A model generated the notes under the pieces. The model had not been told where the DNA came from, did no database searches, and was given only the letters and a program-made list of their open reading frames with translations. 64,000 nucleotides of DNA, taken from Protula sp. h YS-2021 (Eukaryota; Annelida; Polychaeta; Sabellida; Serpulidae). Positions 22,985 through 34,679 of the stretch are shown here, in pieces (within the stretch, counting starts at the first letter, position 1; every line of letters starts with the position of its first letter). The stretch is from positions 17,359,413 through 17,423,412 of the forward strand of contig OX457029.1 in the NCBI GenBank assembly GCA_949752745.1. The letters run 5' to 3'. The position numbers and the translations under genes are program-made.

Positions 22985-23645
22985 GGATGAGCCTTACAAA
23001 ACTGAAAGGAATCCAATCAAATTGTTGGAGAAGAAGAATTTTGAAAATTGGACGCCAATCAATTGCCCCCCCCCCCCACCCCCCATTTGGCCAGTTTTTG
23101 GCCGATCAACCAAAAAGAAGTAATTTTTCAAGACAGCCCTACATAGAGAACATTCGTACAAAATTTAAAGAAAATCTAATCAAAATTGTGGGGAAAGAAG
23201 CATTTTGAAAATTAGCTGCCGAAAAATTTTTTAATGCCCCCCATTTGGCAATTTTTGGCGCATCACCAAACAAAAGAGAGAGTATAAAATATTCGAATAA
23301 AATTGGAAAGGTATCGAATTAAAACTCGAGGAATGGAAGCATTTTATGTAAAGGTCTCCATACGTACACTGATATAGCGCTGTGATCGCTGAAAGGGACA
23401 TCAACCACCAATAAACCAACAAACCATACGTACACACGTACATACAAATGACAGATGCCCCTCGATTGATAAGAGCAGCACGACGAAGCCGGCGAGTCTA
23501 AAAGTAAAGTTTCAAGAGAGAAGCATCCAAATAACAATCCTTCAAAATTGCAAAGAAATCCGATCAAAATTATGGGAGGATTCTGAAAATTGGCTACTAC
23601 CCATTTAGCCAGTTTTTGGCGGATCGCCATAAAAAGTAACTTCTA
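22985..23645 (+). repeat. 155-bp satellite array (GGCGGATCGCC family), with an element end inside
   Basis: Units contain AATCAAAATTGTGGG, GAAGCATTTTGAAAATT, a CCCCCCATTTGGCCA-like stretch and TTTTTGGCGGATCGCCA. An end-like stretch at about 23430-23508 has ACACACGTACATACA, ACAGATGCCCCTCGATTG, a weak hairpin and GTCTAAAAG. Confidence 0.75.
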
Positions 23646-23689
23646 AAGAGAAGACAAACTAGTGAACCACTGTGCAAAATTTCAGACAA

Positions 23690-24000
23690 TCTCATTCATA
23701 TATTGAAGGTGTGCAACGTCGTGGTTTCGTTCGATTTGATGAAAAATTATCAAAATCACAGTATTTTTGAAAATAGATAAAAATTTAGTTCGAATGTACA
23801 AAGATGTGATTTTCTGTTCAGGCCGTAACACCGAAACTGTTCATGCTAATGCTTGTTGGCTTACACGGTTAATACGTATACTGGAGGTGTGTAACATCGT
23901 ATTTTCGTTCGATTTGGTCAAAAATTGTCAGAATTAAAAATTTGACAATATGTAAAAATTCAGTTCGGATGTACAAAGATGTGGCATTTCGTCATGTAAA
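23690..24000 (+). repeat. Fragment of a satellite with GTGTGCAACGTCG boxes
   Basis: Two partial units of about 180 bp begin TATTGAAGGTGTGCAACGTC and TACTGGAGGTGTGTAACATC, each followed by TTTTCGTTCGATTTGGTCAA. Confidence 0.6.
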
Positions 24001-24520
24001 GTTAAAACTTCAAGAACATTGCTCAACCGGACAGAATAAAATATCCAAGTTTTTATCAATAGACTTTATAATGTTGAGCCTGTTATACGAAAAAAATACC
24101 AAGATATGTTTCACTATTTATTTAACATAAACAACACCCTCCCTATCTTAAATCCCGCAGTTTATCTAGACGAGCCGTGTCTTATATTCGCATATAGACA
24201 AAATATAGAAAACTGAAACACTGCACTTTTTTCATAAAACAATATTTTAAGTGACTTTGATGAGGTTGCGCCAAACGCTATATTAATACTAGAGCGGCCA
24301 GTGCACAAAAAAATAAGAGTACAGGTTTATATTACACACTTTCAATCGACACCTACTTAGTTTCTTGTTTTTGTAAACAAAAACAAATGTCTCACCGACT
24401 AATCCCATAATTCCCCCCTCTCCCCCTCCTCCCCCACCCAAAAAATTCCTTTTTCTTTATTACTGAAATAAAATATTCATTTCTGTAAATCATAATTCAT
24501 TGTAAAAAAATTCAAAATAA
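24001..24520. other. Intergenic, AT-rich
   Basis: Nothing recognisable beyond a C-rich run near 24412-24440. Confidence 0.5.
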
Positions 24521-24529
24521 ACAAAACAG

Positions 24530-24800
24530 ATGGTGGTCACTAAAACAGGTATTACGGCACGTCTTTTTTATCGAAGTCTGGAAGGCGGTAGCTAAACGGG
24601 TTTTACTGTAGGCCCTTATTATCCAAGTCTGAAGTTGGTCACTAGGGAAGTTTACTGTACGTGACATTTTTATCCGGGTTTGGAAGTTGGTCAAGACAGG
24701 CAGGTTTTACCGTACGCCTTTTTACCCGAATCTGAATGGGGTCACGACAAACGGGACTCACTTCATCTTTCTATCCGGGTCTTGAAGGTGGTCTGGATTT
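24530..24800 (+). repeat. Minisatellite of about 60 bp units, four to five copies
   Basis: Units share GGTCAC or GGTCAAGAC, AAACGGGTTTTACTGTA, CGCC or GGCC, and TTTATCCGGGTTTGAAGGT. Diverged and non-coding. Confidence 0.7.
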
Positions 24801-26085
24801 TTTTTTTGCTAACCATCATCTTCCACACCCCTCCCCCCCCTCCCCCCCAAGCTGTCTAATGTAGGTACTACTCTAAACAGAACTCTAACCCTTTATCCAA
24901 GGTAACCGGTAACGGTCTGTACCCTAAGTGTAGTTATAGCTTTGATGTACTACCTTGTCTGTACATTTCCATTGGCCAAAAAGCACTAGAAAGGCATTCT
25001 TGATAACTGCGCATCAGGTGACGCACCTCGGTGGGAGAAGAGGGAAGGGCATTTCGCCAAAATGGTGAGCTGCTTCTCATCACACAAGATATCAGATGAC
25101 TCACTTTAAAAGCGAAAAATGCTTCCAGGTACTGCAAACAATGCTAACCGATACAAAATAGCTCCCACATATGAAACACCTTAGCAGCTGAATCGAGTAT
25201 GCGGCAAAAAAAATCAATAGCTAGACCGGCTGAGACCTATAAATACGACTATAGCATTCCATGACCTAGTAGATAACGACTTTATCATGCACCACAACTG
25301 ACACGGACCTTCACTGAGTGGCATGTTACGTAATAGTCGTAGACAAGAAACGCACAAAAAGCTCAATTTCAGGCAATAACAAATAGCAATGAACCTAGAG
25401 TAATGCGGTCCTTGTTTTGAAGCATTCTAAAGAATGCAAAAATACTCAGGAATGTTCTGGAAAACGCTGAAATCCCCAGCGTAGTTAACAACTATGCAAA
25501 AACAGAGGAGCCAAAAAATGGCGGGGGGGGGGGGGGGGTGTTGACGTTATGCACCTTTATTAACACTTGACAAGCTGTTAGCTTGCAAGGGTTATATGAA
25601 TTTGTACGAGCAGCCGTTCCTTTTTTTCTTCTTGAGTTTTCCGATTTTTTGTGTCTTCTCCTCTGACACTATGGGCCCCAGGACCACGAAAATTGAGACT
25701 TATGAAGAGTTTCATCTGAACGTGTGCATGTCACTTTTTATTTTCGTCTTCGATTTCGTTTGTTAAAACGCCATCTGAAAAGAGTGTATTTTTTGCAAGT
25801 AAATGCGGAACATTTAATGCATAGCACAGAACACGTAGTTGCTTAGCTTTGTGCGAGCACTCACTGCTTAAATAGATAACACGGCGTATGCCTGACCAGT
25901 CAATAAAACCTTAGCCAACAAAACCCAAACGCGACTTGGCTTTTAAGATGTTTTCAAGCTATGTTGTTTGCAATATATTATTCAAGAAATACCCCATTGA
26001 AGGAAGTATTTTTGTGTTTTAATTTTTATCAAGTGTTTAATATTTCGGTAGCAAAATGAGGTTCTCGTTTTCTATATGAGTTTAA
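24801..26085. other. Intergenic, no gene seen
   Basis: AT-rich, with C-runs at 24829-24850 and a run of about 17 G near 25526. No exon, tRNA or element ends found. Confidence 0.5.
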
Positions 26086-26089
26086 TAAT

Positions 26090-26640
26090 CTTTAACCAAA
26101 AGCGTTCGACTTATCCGAGGAATAACTACACCAAGTTTAAAGTCGATCCGACTTTCCGCTATCGAGATATTTTGCTTAACAGATATTTTTTTTACGTAAT
26201 GATGCTTTACTTAATTTCACCACACGCGTCAATAGTTGAAAGTCGTATATATTCACATTTTACGCGATGACGTCATACGCCGCACTCGTTCGTATTCGCG
26301 AAAAAAAATTTACAGAATCTTTCGGACCACCAAGCAACAATCCCACCAAATTTCAACTTTCTCCGATGTTTAGCGTCTGAGAAATTTTGCACACAAGATT
26401 TTTACGTAATGACGTCATACACCTGCCCTAATCACGTGACATGCGTCAACAGTTGATAGAACCGTCTGACCTAACCAATGAAAGAATCGATGAAGTTTGA
26501 AGTCGATCCGACGTTTCGTTCTCGAGATATCTTGCACACAACATGTTGTTCACAACTGACTGACACACACACACACACACAGAACGTACAAACACTATAT
26601 GTATCCCCTTGGTCGGGGAGACATAATAATACAAAGGGTA
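26090..26640 (-). repeat. Inverted copy of the TGACGTCA-containing repeat
   Basis: Minus-strand relative of 22325-22982: same order of boxes, TGACGTCA near 26267 and 26410, and the same end (a CACACACAC run, GAACGTACAAACACTATATG, GGTCGGGGAGAC). A stub of this end recurs at 37445-37500. Confidence 0.75.
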
Positions 26641-26699
26641 GCTTTAAAAACACTAGTCGAACACTAAGCTATTTTAAACCGGTAAATTCGGCGGTTTAT

Positions 26700-27955
26700 A
26701 AAGACAAGAATGTCCAGGGACATTGTGACCAGGCGAGATCTAGTGAATCTATGAATAAGCTTGTCTGGTTGACAAGTGGTAGTCACATTGTACAAGTTTA
26801 CGAAAAGCGATGACCAAATCCAGCGTGCATGAACAAGGGAATTTCCCTGAAAAATTGGGCTTCAAAAGACGAGATGGCAATGAGCTAGCTAAATAATTAA
26901 TTTAGCAACAGACCCGAGCATAGATCGATAAATACATGCAAAGATTTGTTTCCAAGAAAAATAACTTCGAACAACGTATCGTGTACTGTTGACATGTACT
27001 GTCGGACATGCATAATTCGACCAGACATACATAATTCGACCAGAAGCGACCAAACACATGTGCCTTTTGAAAAGAAGAAAACGCCGCGTCTAAAACATCA
27101 TTACTTAAGTTTTAAAGTTTTGGTATGCATTATTTTGCGCGTTTGCATTTCCGACCAGTGCTCATGTTTATTTAATTTGCGTTGATGTGAAAAATACGCA
27201 TGTTTATTTAGCTTGCCGTTATACACTGTTCGCATTTCGGACCAGTGCGCATGTTTATTTAGCTTCCGTTGATGTACGGTTCGCAAAGCGAACCAGTGCG
27301 CATGTTTTTTAATATGCATTGCTGCGCATGTTTACGTAACTTGCGTTCATGCGCGGTTCGCATTTCAGACCAGTGAGCATGTTTATTCAACTTAAGTTGA
27401 TAAGCCGTTCGCATTTCGGACCAGTGCGCATGTTTGTTTAGCTTGTGTTGATACGTGTTTGACTTTTCGGACCAGTGCACATGTTTATTTAATTTGCATT
27501 GATGCGCGATTCTTATTTTAGACCAGTGCGAATCTATTTATTTAACTTGCGTCGATGCGCAGTTCACATTTCGGATCATTGCGTATGCTTATTTAACTTG
27601 CGTTGATCAGCGTTTCTTATTTTAGACCATCGCGCATGTTTAGTTAACTTGCGTTGATAATCGGTTCGCATTTCGGACCACTGCGCAAGTTTATTTAACT
27701 TTGATGATAAGCGGTTCGCATTTCGGACCACATGTTTATTTAACTTGCGTTGATGCGCGGTTATTATTTCGGACCACTACGCATGTTTATTTAACTTGCA
27801 TTGACGCGCGGTTTGCATTTGTGACCAGTGCGCACATTTATTTAACTTGCGTCGATGCGCGGTTCGGTTTCGAACCAGTGCACATGTTTACCAAATTTGC
27901 GTCGATGCGCGATCCGTATTTCGGACCAATGCGTATGTTTATTCAACTAAGAAGT
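26700..27955 (+). repeat. Element with a TGTCC..GGACA head and a 51-bp minisatellite
   Basis: The head at 26704-26730 has AAGAATGTCCAGGGACATTG, a palindrome. After about 430 bp of family-specific sequence (CCAGCGTGCATGAACAAGG, GACGAGATGGCAA, ACAGACCCGAGCATAG) come about 16 units of roughly 51 bp: ACCAGTGCGCATGTTTATTT, AACTTGCGTTGATGCGCGG, TTCGCATTTCGG. Non-coding; long frames here are by-products of the unit length. Confidence 0.85.
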
Positions 27956-29510
27956 TTTGGCGGATCGCCCAAAATATTAATTTTTCAAGAGGAGGCTAAC
28001 TGGAGAAGAATCGTACAAAATTAGAAAGGAATTCAATAAAAATTGTGGGAGAAGAAGCATTTTCAAAATTAAACGCCAATAAATAAAAAATACCCTCATA
28101 TGGCCAATTTTTGGCGGATCGCCAAAGTGAGTAATTTTTCAAAAAATGACTACTTAGAGAACAATCGTACAAAATCTGAAGAAAATCTGATCACAATTGT
28201 GTGAAAAAAGCATTTTAAAAACTGGCAACCATAAAATCACAAATATCCCCGATTGTATTGTATTGTATTGTATTGTTTTTTGTATTGTTTTTTAGATCCC
28301 TTTCAACTGCTATGGTCATATCGGGATCCCCCTGCCACATTATACTGAAATGGGGCATTCCAGCCCTCCTTCTAACCCTTACATGTGGAGTGCCTCACAG
28401 CGTAGCAAGGAGGAGTCCCAATTTTAAAGTCTTAGGTATGACCCGACCGGGGTATGAACCCACGACCTTCCAGTCTCGAGGCGGACACTCTAACCACTAG
28501 GCCACCGAGGCTGGTCCACAAAATTGGAAAGGAATCCGATTAAAATCGTAGAAGAAGCATATTGAAAATTAGGCACCAAAAAATTAAAAATACCCCCCAT
28601 TTGGCCAATTTTAGGGGATCACCAAGAAAAGCAAGGGAGCACTATGTTAAGAACATTCGTACAAAATTTGAAGAAAATCTGATCAAATTGTTCGAGAAGA
28701 AGCATGTTAAAAATTGGCAACAAAAAATTTTAAATGCCTGCCATTTAGCCAATTTTTGGCAGACCGCCAAAAAAAGTAATTTTTAAGAGAGGCCTAACTA
28801 CAGAACAATCATACAAAATTGGAAAAAAATCCGGTCAAAATTGTGGGAGAAGAAGCATTTTGAAAATTACACACCAAAAAAAACAAAAAAAAAAACAAAA
28901 AAAAAAATAATAATAATAATAATGTCCCCCATTTAGCCAATTTTTGGCGGATCGCCAAAAAAAAAAATTTAAGGGAGAACTACGTTGAGAGCATTGGTAG
29001 ATTTGAAGAAAATCTATTCAAAATTGTGTCAAAAGGCATTTTGAAAATTGGCAACCATAAAATTGCAAATGTCCCCAATTTGGCCAATTTTTGAAGGATC
29101 GCCAAAAAGAGTAATTTTTCAAGAGAGGTCTACCTAGAGAAAAACTATCCAAAATTGGAAAGGAATCCTATCAAAATTTGAGAGAAGAAGCAATTTGAAA
29201 ATTAGACACCACAAAATTAAAAATGTCCCCCATTTGGCCAATTTTTGACGGATCGCCAAAATGAGTAATTTTTCAAAAGAGGCCTACCTATGGAATTTTC
29301 TTGCAAAATTTGAAGAAAATCGGATTAAAATTATGGGAGAAGAAGCATTTTGAAAATGGGCAACCGAAAAATTTCAAATGTCAAATCTCAAATTTTTGGC
29401 GGATCGCCAAAAAAAAAAAAAAAAAGAAATTAAATACGTACATACAGACGACGGATACCTCTCTTTTGATGGAATAAGACCAGCCCGACATAGCCGGCTG
29501 GTCTAAAAAG
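27955..29510 (+). repeat. 155-bp satellite array (GGCGGATCGCC family)
   Basis: About nine diverged units in plus orientation, broken by a SINE at 28252-28515. It ends at 29487-29507 with a perfect-stem hairpin (AGACCAGCC...GGCTGGTCT) and TAAAAA. Confidence 0.85.
28252..28515 (-). mobile_element. tRNA-derived SINE
   Basis: On the minus strand it begins CCAGCCTCGGTGGCCTAGTG. Box A is TGGCCTAGTGG and box B is close to GGTTCATACCC; a conserved body follows (GGGTCATACCTAAGAC, CCACATGTAAGGGTTAGAAG) and a tail of repeated ACAAT. Transcribed by RNA polymerase III if active. Copies at 33064-33299 and 45814-46045. Confidence 0.85.
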
Positions 29511-30542
29511 CTCACGCCCTTGGTAAACCTCAAATACCTAACACCTGTCCAAACTAAGTCACTTCCGTTTCCATTTTTTACATTTTTGTCCCTTGTTTTC
29601 TCAAAAATAAGAGCACATCTTCGACACATAACTTAAAAAATAAAAACAAAGAATTCTTTTCTTTTTCTAGTTGTCCTTTTTTGCATTTATAGTGAAATAA
29701 AATAACGAAATGTCTTGTTCGAAATTAGAATAGTGCCTCTATAACCTCTTACACAGCATCTAAAAGTGTGCTTTCTGGTAACTTCTTTTTACCATTTACG
29801 ATTATATAATAAGGACCCGTTTGATTTTTGTGTTATTTGTCTTTTATTTGTAAGACAAATAGTGTATTTTTCAAAATAATTCCCCTACTCCCCCGGATGA
29901 AATTTCTCAAAATAATAAGGAACATGCATTTTCTCGCGAGTTTAGGACATAGGAAGCACAGACTTGAAAGAATCTTTTCCCACTCAATGTATATGAAATA
30001 TAAGGCGAAAATGTATGTCTTTCATTTTTCCTTTGCTGCACTTTAGTCTACTAGTATGTAACAGTATGTAAAGTTTGAAAGCAACTTTCTTGGGTTTAAC
30101 ACCAGAACACTGTCTCTTCTGTAGAATGTGCTAATATAGAAGGCCTTGCAGTGTAAAATCTATTATTCTTTACCTTACATAACCTTACATTATGCCGGCC
30201 TCATCATGTATGCAAATACCTAAACATGAGTTTGAACAGATGAAATTGTAAAATCAGGCAAGTGGGAACGATTGTTATTATGAGGGGGCAGGACAAAGAA
30301 CTGAAGACCCGAGCTTCCATACGCTCAGTTCACTAAAGTTCAACTTCAAAAGTTGGGGGAGTCTCGTCGTTATGTAGAAAAAATAGATAAGATTAGACAG
30401 ACACCACCTGTCAAATTAGGACACGAAGTTGCCACCCTCTACCGCCCTTCAGCGTTTTTTCGGCTTTATTATGAGTACTAGATCATAAAATAAACACATT
30501 CTGTGCTTCTGGCATTGCGTTTGAGCTGCAAATGAACGAAGA
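29511..30542. other. Unique spacer between inverted arrays
   Basis: AT-rich. No gene, RNA or repeat recognised. It is the centre of the large inverted arrangement. Confidence 0.55.
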
Positions 30543-32280
30543 ACGTGAATTTTTAGACCAGCCGACTATGTCGGGCTGGTCGTATCCCATCAATGGAGGG
30601 GTATCCGTCGTCTGAATGTACGTATGTACCCATGTAAACTATTACTTAAAATGCTTCTTCTCCTTCAGTTTTGGCCGGATTCCTCTCAAATTTTACACGA
30701 ATGCTCTCTAGCGATCCGCCAAAAATTGGCTAAATGGGGAGGGGGGGGGGGGGGGAGGCATTTGAAGTTTTTTCGGTTGCCAATTTTCAAAATAAATCTT
30801 CTCCCACAATTTTGATCAGATTAAAAAAAATTACTCATTTGGCGATCCGCCAAAAATTGGCCAAATGGGGGACATTCTTAAATTTTTGGTGTCTAATTTT
30901 CAAAATGCTTCTTCTCCCACAATTTTGATCTGATTCCTTTCCAATTTTGGACGGTTGTTCTCTAGGTAGGCAGCTCTTGAAAATTTACTTTTTTTTGGCA
31001 ATCTGCAAAAATTGGCTAAATACGAGGCATTTAAAATTTTTTGTTGCCCATTTTTTAAATGCTTCTTCCCGAACAATTTTGATCAGATTTTCTTCAAATT
31101 TTGAAAATTTATTTTTTTTTGGCGATCCGCCAAAAAATGGCCAAATGGGGGACATTTTAATTTTTTGGTGTCCAATTTTCAAAATCCTTCTTCTCCCACA
31201 ATTTTGATCGGATTCCTTTCCAATGTTTTACGATTGTTCTCTACGTAGTCCTATCTTGAAAATTTACTCTTTTTGGCAATCCCCCCCTCAAAAAAAAAAT
31301 GGCCAAATCGGACACATTTGTAATTTTGTGGTTACCAATTTTCAAAATGCTTTTTTCACACAATTTTGATCAGATTTTCTTTAAATTTTGTACGATTATT
31401 CGCTAAGTAGTCCTCTTTTGAAAAATTACTCATTTTGGCGATGTGCCAAAAACTGGCCATATAAGGGGGATCCTTTAATTTTTTGGTGTCTAATTTTCAA
31501 AATGCTTCTTTTCCCACAATTTCGATCGGATTCTTTTCCAATTTTGGACAGTTGTTCTCTAGGTAGGCCTCTATTGAAAAATTACTTTTATGGCAATCTG
31601 CCATAATTGGCTAAATATGGCATTTAAAATTTCTTGTTGCCAATTTTTAAAATACTTCTTCTCGGACACCTTTGATCAGATTTTCTTCAAATTTTGTACG
31701 AATGCTCAGCGTAGTCTTCCCATGAAATTTTTTTTTTTGGCGATCCGCCAAAAATTGGCCTTTATTTTTTTTTTTTTTTTGGTGTCTAATTTTCATAATG
31801 CTTCTTCTCCCAGATTTTTAATCGGATTCCTTTCCAATTTTAGACAGCTCTCTGGATAGGCCTCTTTTGAAAAATTCCTTTTTTTTTTTGGCGATCTGTC
31901 AAAAATGGGCCAAATGGGGAGCATTTATAATTTTTTGTTTCCATTTTCAAAATGCTTCTTCTCGAACAATTTTGATCAGATTTTCTTCAAATTCAGTACG
32001 AATGTTCTCAATATTGTCCTCGCATGAAAATTAGATTTTTTGGCGATCCGCCAAAAATTGGCCAAATAGGGGGCATTTATTTATTTATTTTTTGGTGCAA
32101 TGTTTTCAAAATGCTTCTCTCACAATTTTGATCAGATTTTCTTTAACTTTCGCATGAATGTTCATGAATTTTATTTGCGTTTAATTTTTAAAACGCTTCT
32201 TCTCCCACAATTTTGATTGAATTCCTTTCCAATTTTGCACGATTCTTCTCCAGTTAGGCCCCTTTTGATTTTTTTTGGGG
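30543..32280 (-). repeat. 155-bp satellite array, minus orientation
   Basis: About eleven units, inverse of 27955-29510. The element end with the hairpin (GACCAGCCGAC...GGCTGGTC) is at the left, near 30547-30575, facing away from the array. Confidence 0.85.
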
Positions 32281-32284
32281 TGAT

Positions 32285-33775
32285 CGGACAAAACTTGTAA
32301 GTTGAATAAACATGCGCATTGCTTCGAAATACGGACCGCGCATCGATGCAATTTAGGTAAACATGCGCACTGGTTCGAAATCGAACGCAAGTTAAATAAA
32401 TATGCGCACTGGTTCAAAATGCAAACCGCGCGACAATGCAAGTTGAATAAACATGCGTAGTGGTCCGAAATAACAGCCGCGCATCAACGCAAATTAAACA
32501 TGCGCACTGGTCCGAAATGCGGACCGCTTATCAACGCAAGTTAAATTGCGCACTGGTCCGAAATGCGAACCAAGCATAAACGCAAGTTAAACAAGTATGC
32601 GCACTTGTCCGAATTGCGAACCACTCATCAACAGAAGTTGAATATACATGCACATTGGTCTGAAATGCGAACTGCGCATCGACGCAATTTAAATAAACAT
32701 GCGCGGTGGTCCGAAAAGTCAAACGCGCATCATTACAAGGTAAACAAACATGCGCACTGGTACGAAATGCGAACGGCTTATCAACGTAAGTTGAATGCTC
32801 ACTGGCCTGAAATGCGCGCCGCCCATCAACACAAGTTAAGTAAACATGCGCAGCAATGCATATTAAATAAACATGCGCACTGGTTCGCTTTGCGAACCGC
32901 ACATCAACCCAAGCTAAATAAACATGCGCACTGTTCCGAAATGCGAACAGAGGATAACGGCAAGTTAAATAAACATGCGTATTTTTTGGAAATGAAAACC
33001 GCACATCAACGCAAGTTAAATAAACATGCGCACTGGTCCGAAATGCAAACCTCGCAAAATAATTATTGTATTGTTCTTCAGATCCCTTTCAACTGCTATG
33101 GTCATGTCGGGTCCTTCCTGCCACATTATACTGAAATAGGGTATTCCAGCTCTGTTCTAACCCTTATATGTGGAGTGCCTCACAGGGTAGCAAGGGGGAG
33201 TCCCAATTTTAAAGTCTTAGGTATGACCCGACCGCGGTTTGAACCCACGATCTTCCAGTCTCCAGGCGGACACTCTAACCACTAAGCCACCGAGGCTGGT
33301 CGCAAAATAATACATACCAAAACATTAAAACTTAAGTAACGATGTTTTCTTGTTTTCAAAAGGCACATTGTTTGTCGTTTCTGTTTGTTTCTGCTGCTTG
33401 AACTAATTGTGTTTGTCCGACAGTACATGTCAACAGTACACGTGTAAGGATACAATTTCGATACCTTGTCCGAAGTTATTTTTCTGGGAAACAAATCTTT
33501 GTATGTATTTATCGGTCTATGTCCAGGTTCGTTGCTAAATTAGTTATTTAGCTGGCTCATTGCCATCTCGTCTTTTGTAGTCCAATTTTTCAGGGAAATT
33601 ACTTGTTCATGCACGCTGGATTTGGTCTTATCGCTTTTCTTAAGCTGGGGCTTTGTCCTTGGACAAACTTGTACAATGTGACTACCACTTCTGGCAGGCC
33701 GACAAGTTTATTCATAGATTCACTTGATCTAGGCTGGTCACAATGTCCCTGGACATTCCTGTTTAATTAAAACAA
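32285..33775 (-). repeat. 51-bp minisatellite element, minus orientation
   Basis: Inverse of 26700-27955: about 15 units (CGAAATGCGAACCGC, GCATCAACGCAAG, TTAAATAAACATGCGCACTG), then the family head from about 33305, ending with ACAATGTCCCTGGACATTCC at 33745-33765. A SINE is inserted at 33064-33299. A second inverted palindrome, TTTGTCCTTGGACAAACTT, is at about 33653. Confidence 0.85.
33064..33299 (-). mobile_element. tRNA-derived SINE with 12-bp target duplication
   Basis: Same family as 28252-28515. TCGCAAAATAAT flanks it at 33052-33063 and 33300-33311, a perfect 12-bp target duplication, which fixes both ends and shows insertion by LINE-type retrotransposition. Confidence 0.9.
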
Positions 33776-34675
33776 TCTAATATATAATAACATCAATTAG
33801 CATTAATACAAGGGAACATAATGAATCATGTCTTTATTTATATTACTGAGTAGTTTGGAATGAACTTCATACAAGAAATGCCATGGTGGCACCCTCAACA
33901 GGGTCGTCTCCCCCACCACGTGTTGTCAAGGTGTTGTCATTTCTTCCAACGCTGATTGGCTGGGAACCACGTTGCACAGACTTATTAACAAGCATGTCCA
34001 GGGACATGGTGACCAGCCGTGACCTACAGAATATATATCCAAGAATCACACACAAAATCATGATCAAATTGGCAGACACCGGTTACGAAAAAAGCCGTAA
34101 CTGAATGGAGAAAATATTCGCTCACTTGCTCGGTGTAGCTGATGAGGAGTCATTCTTTCAATTCTTTCATAAGGGGACAAGAATACCAAGCGTGTGGTGA
34201 AAAGACCAAACACAGGGAATAATTTCGGGAAAAGCAGTGGTAGAAGAGGCAAATGCAAGATCTAATGTCGTGTTAAGAGTGTGTGGTGGGATTACATACA
34301 ATCTGATTAGTTGAAGGAAAATACTCTAATGTGTGAACACTCAAAGAAAATTACTTTGAAAATTACTCTAATGTGTAAACACTCAAAGAGTGCAGTTGAA
34401 ATGAACTGCTTGGACAACACTTCATGTATGTTTTTTAGATCAAAAGCAAGGCCATGCGAAGGTCGTCGACATTGTGTTGAAACGAACTGGTCACAAGGCA
34501 TGCGAAGGTCGTCGACATTGTGTTGAAACGAACTGGTCACATCTCAGTATGGGATGAAAGCCATCTATTAAAAATTTTTTTGTTATCATCGTCGGCTGTT
34601 AAACGGCTTTCAGCCAATGCGATAATGTCACACGCAAGATAGTTGTCATCACAGCGTACCAAATCAAAATGAGCG
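33776..34675. other. Intergenic; small duplications only
   Basis: Contains AACAAGCATGTCCAGGGACATG at about 33990 (head of another satellite element) and two short tandem pairs. In one, CTCTAATGTGTAAACACTCAAAG occurs twice at 34322-34388. In the other, GGCATGCGAAGGTCGTCGAC with TTGTGTTGAAACGAACTGG occurs twice at 34445-34540. No gene. Confidence 0.55.
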
Positions 34676-34679
34676 GCCA

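Noticed and set aside
32563..33285. 240-residue plus-strand frame through the minisatellite
   Set aside because: It follows the 51-bp unit (17 codons) and then runs into an inverted SINE. This is repeat arithmetic, not a gene.
33060..33300. Possible true tRNA gene on the minus strand
   Set aside because: Boxes A and B are present, but the acceptor stem does not pair, the body continues for 160 bases, and target duplications flank the whole unit, so it is a SINE.
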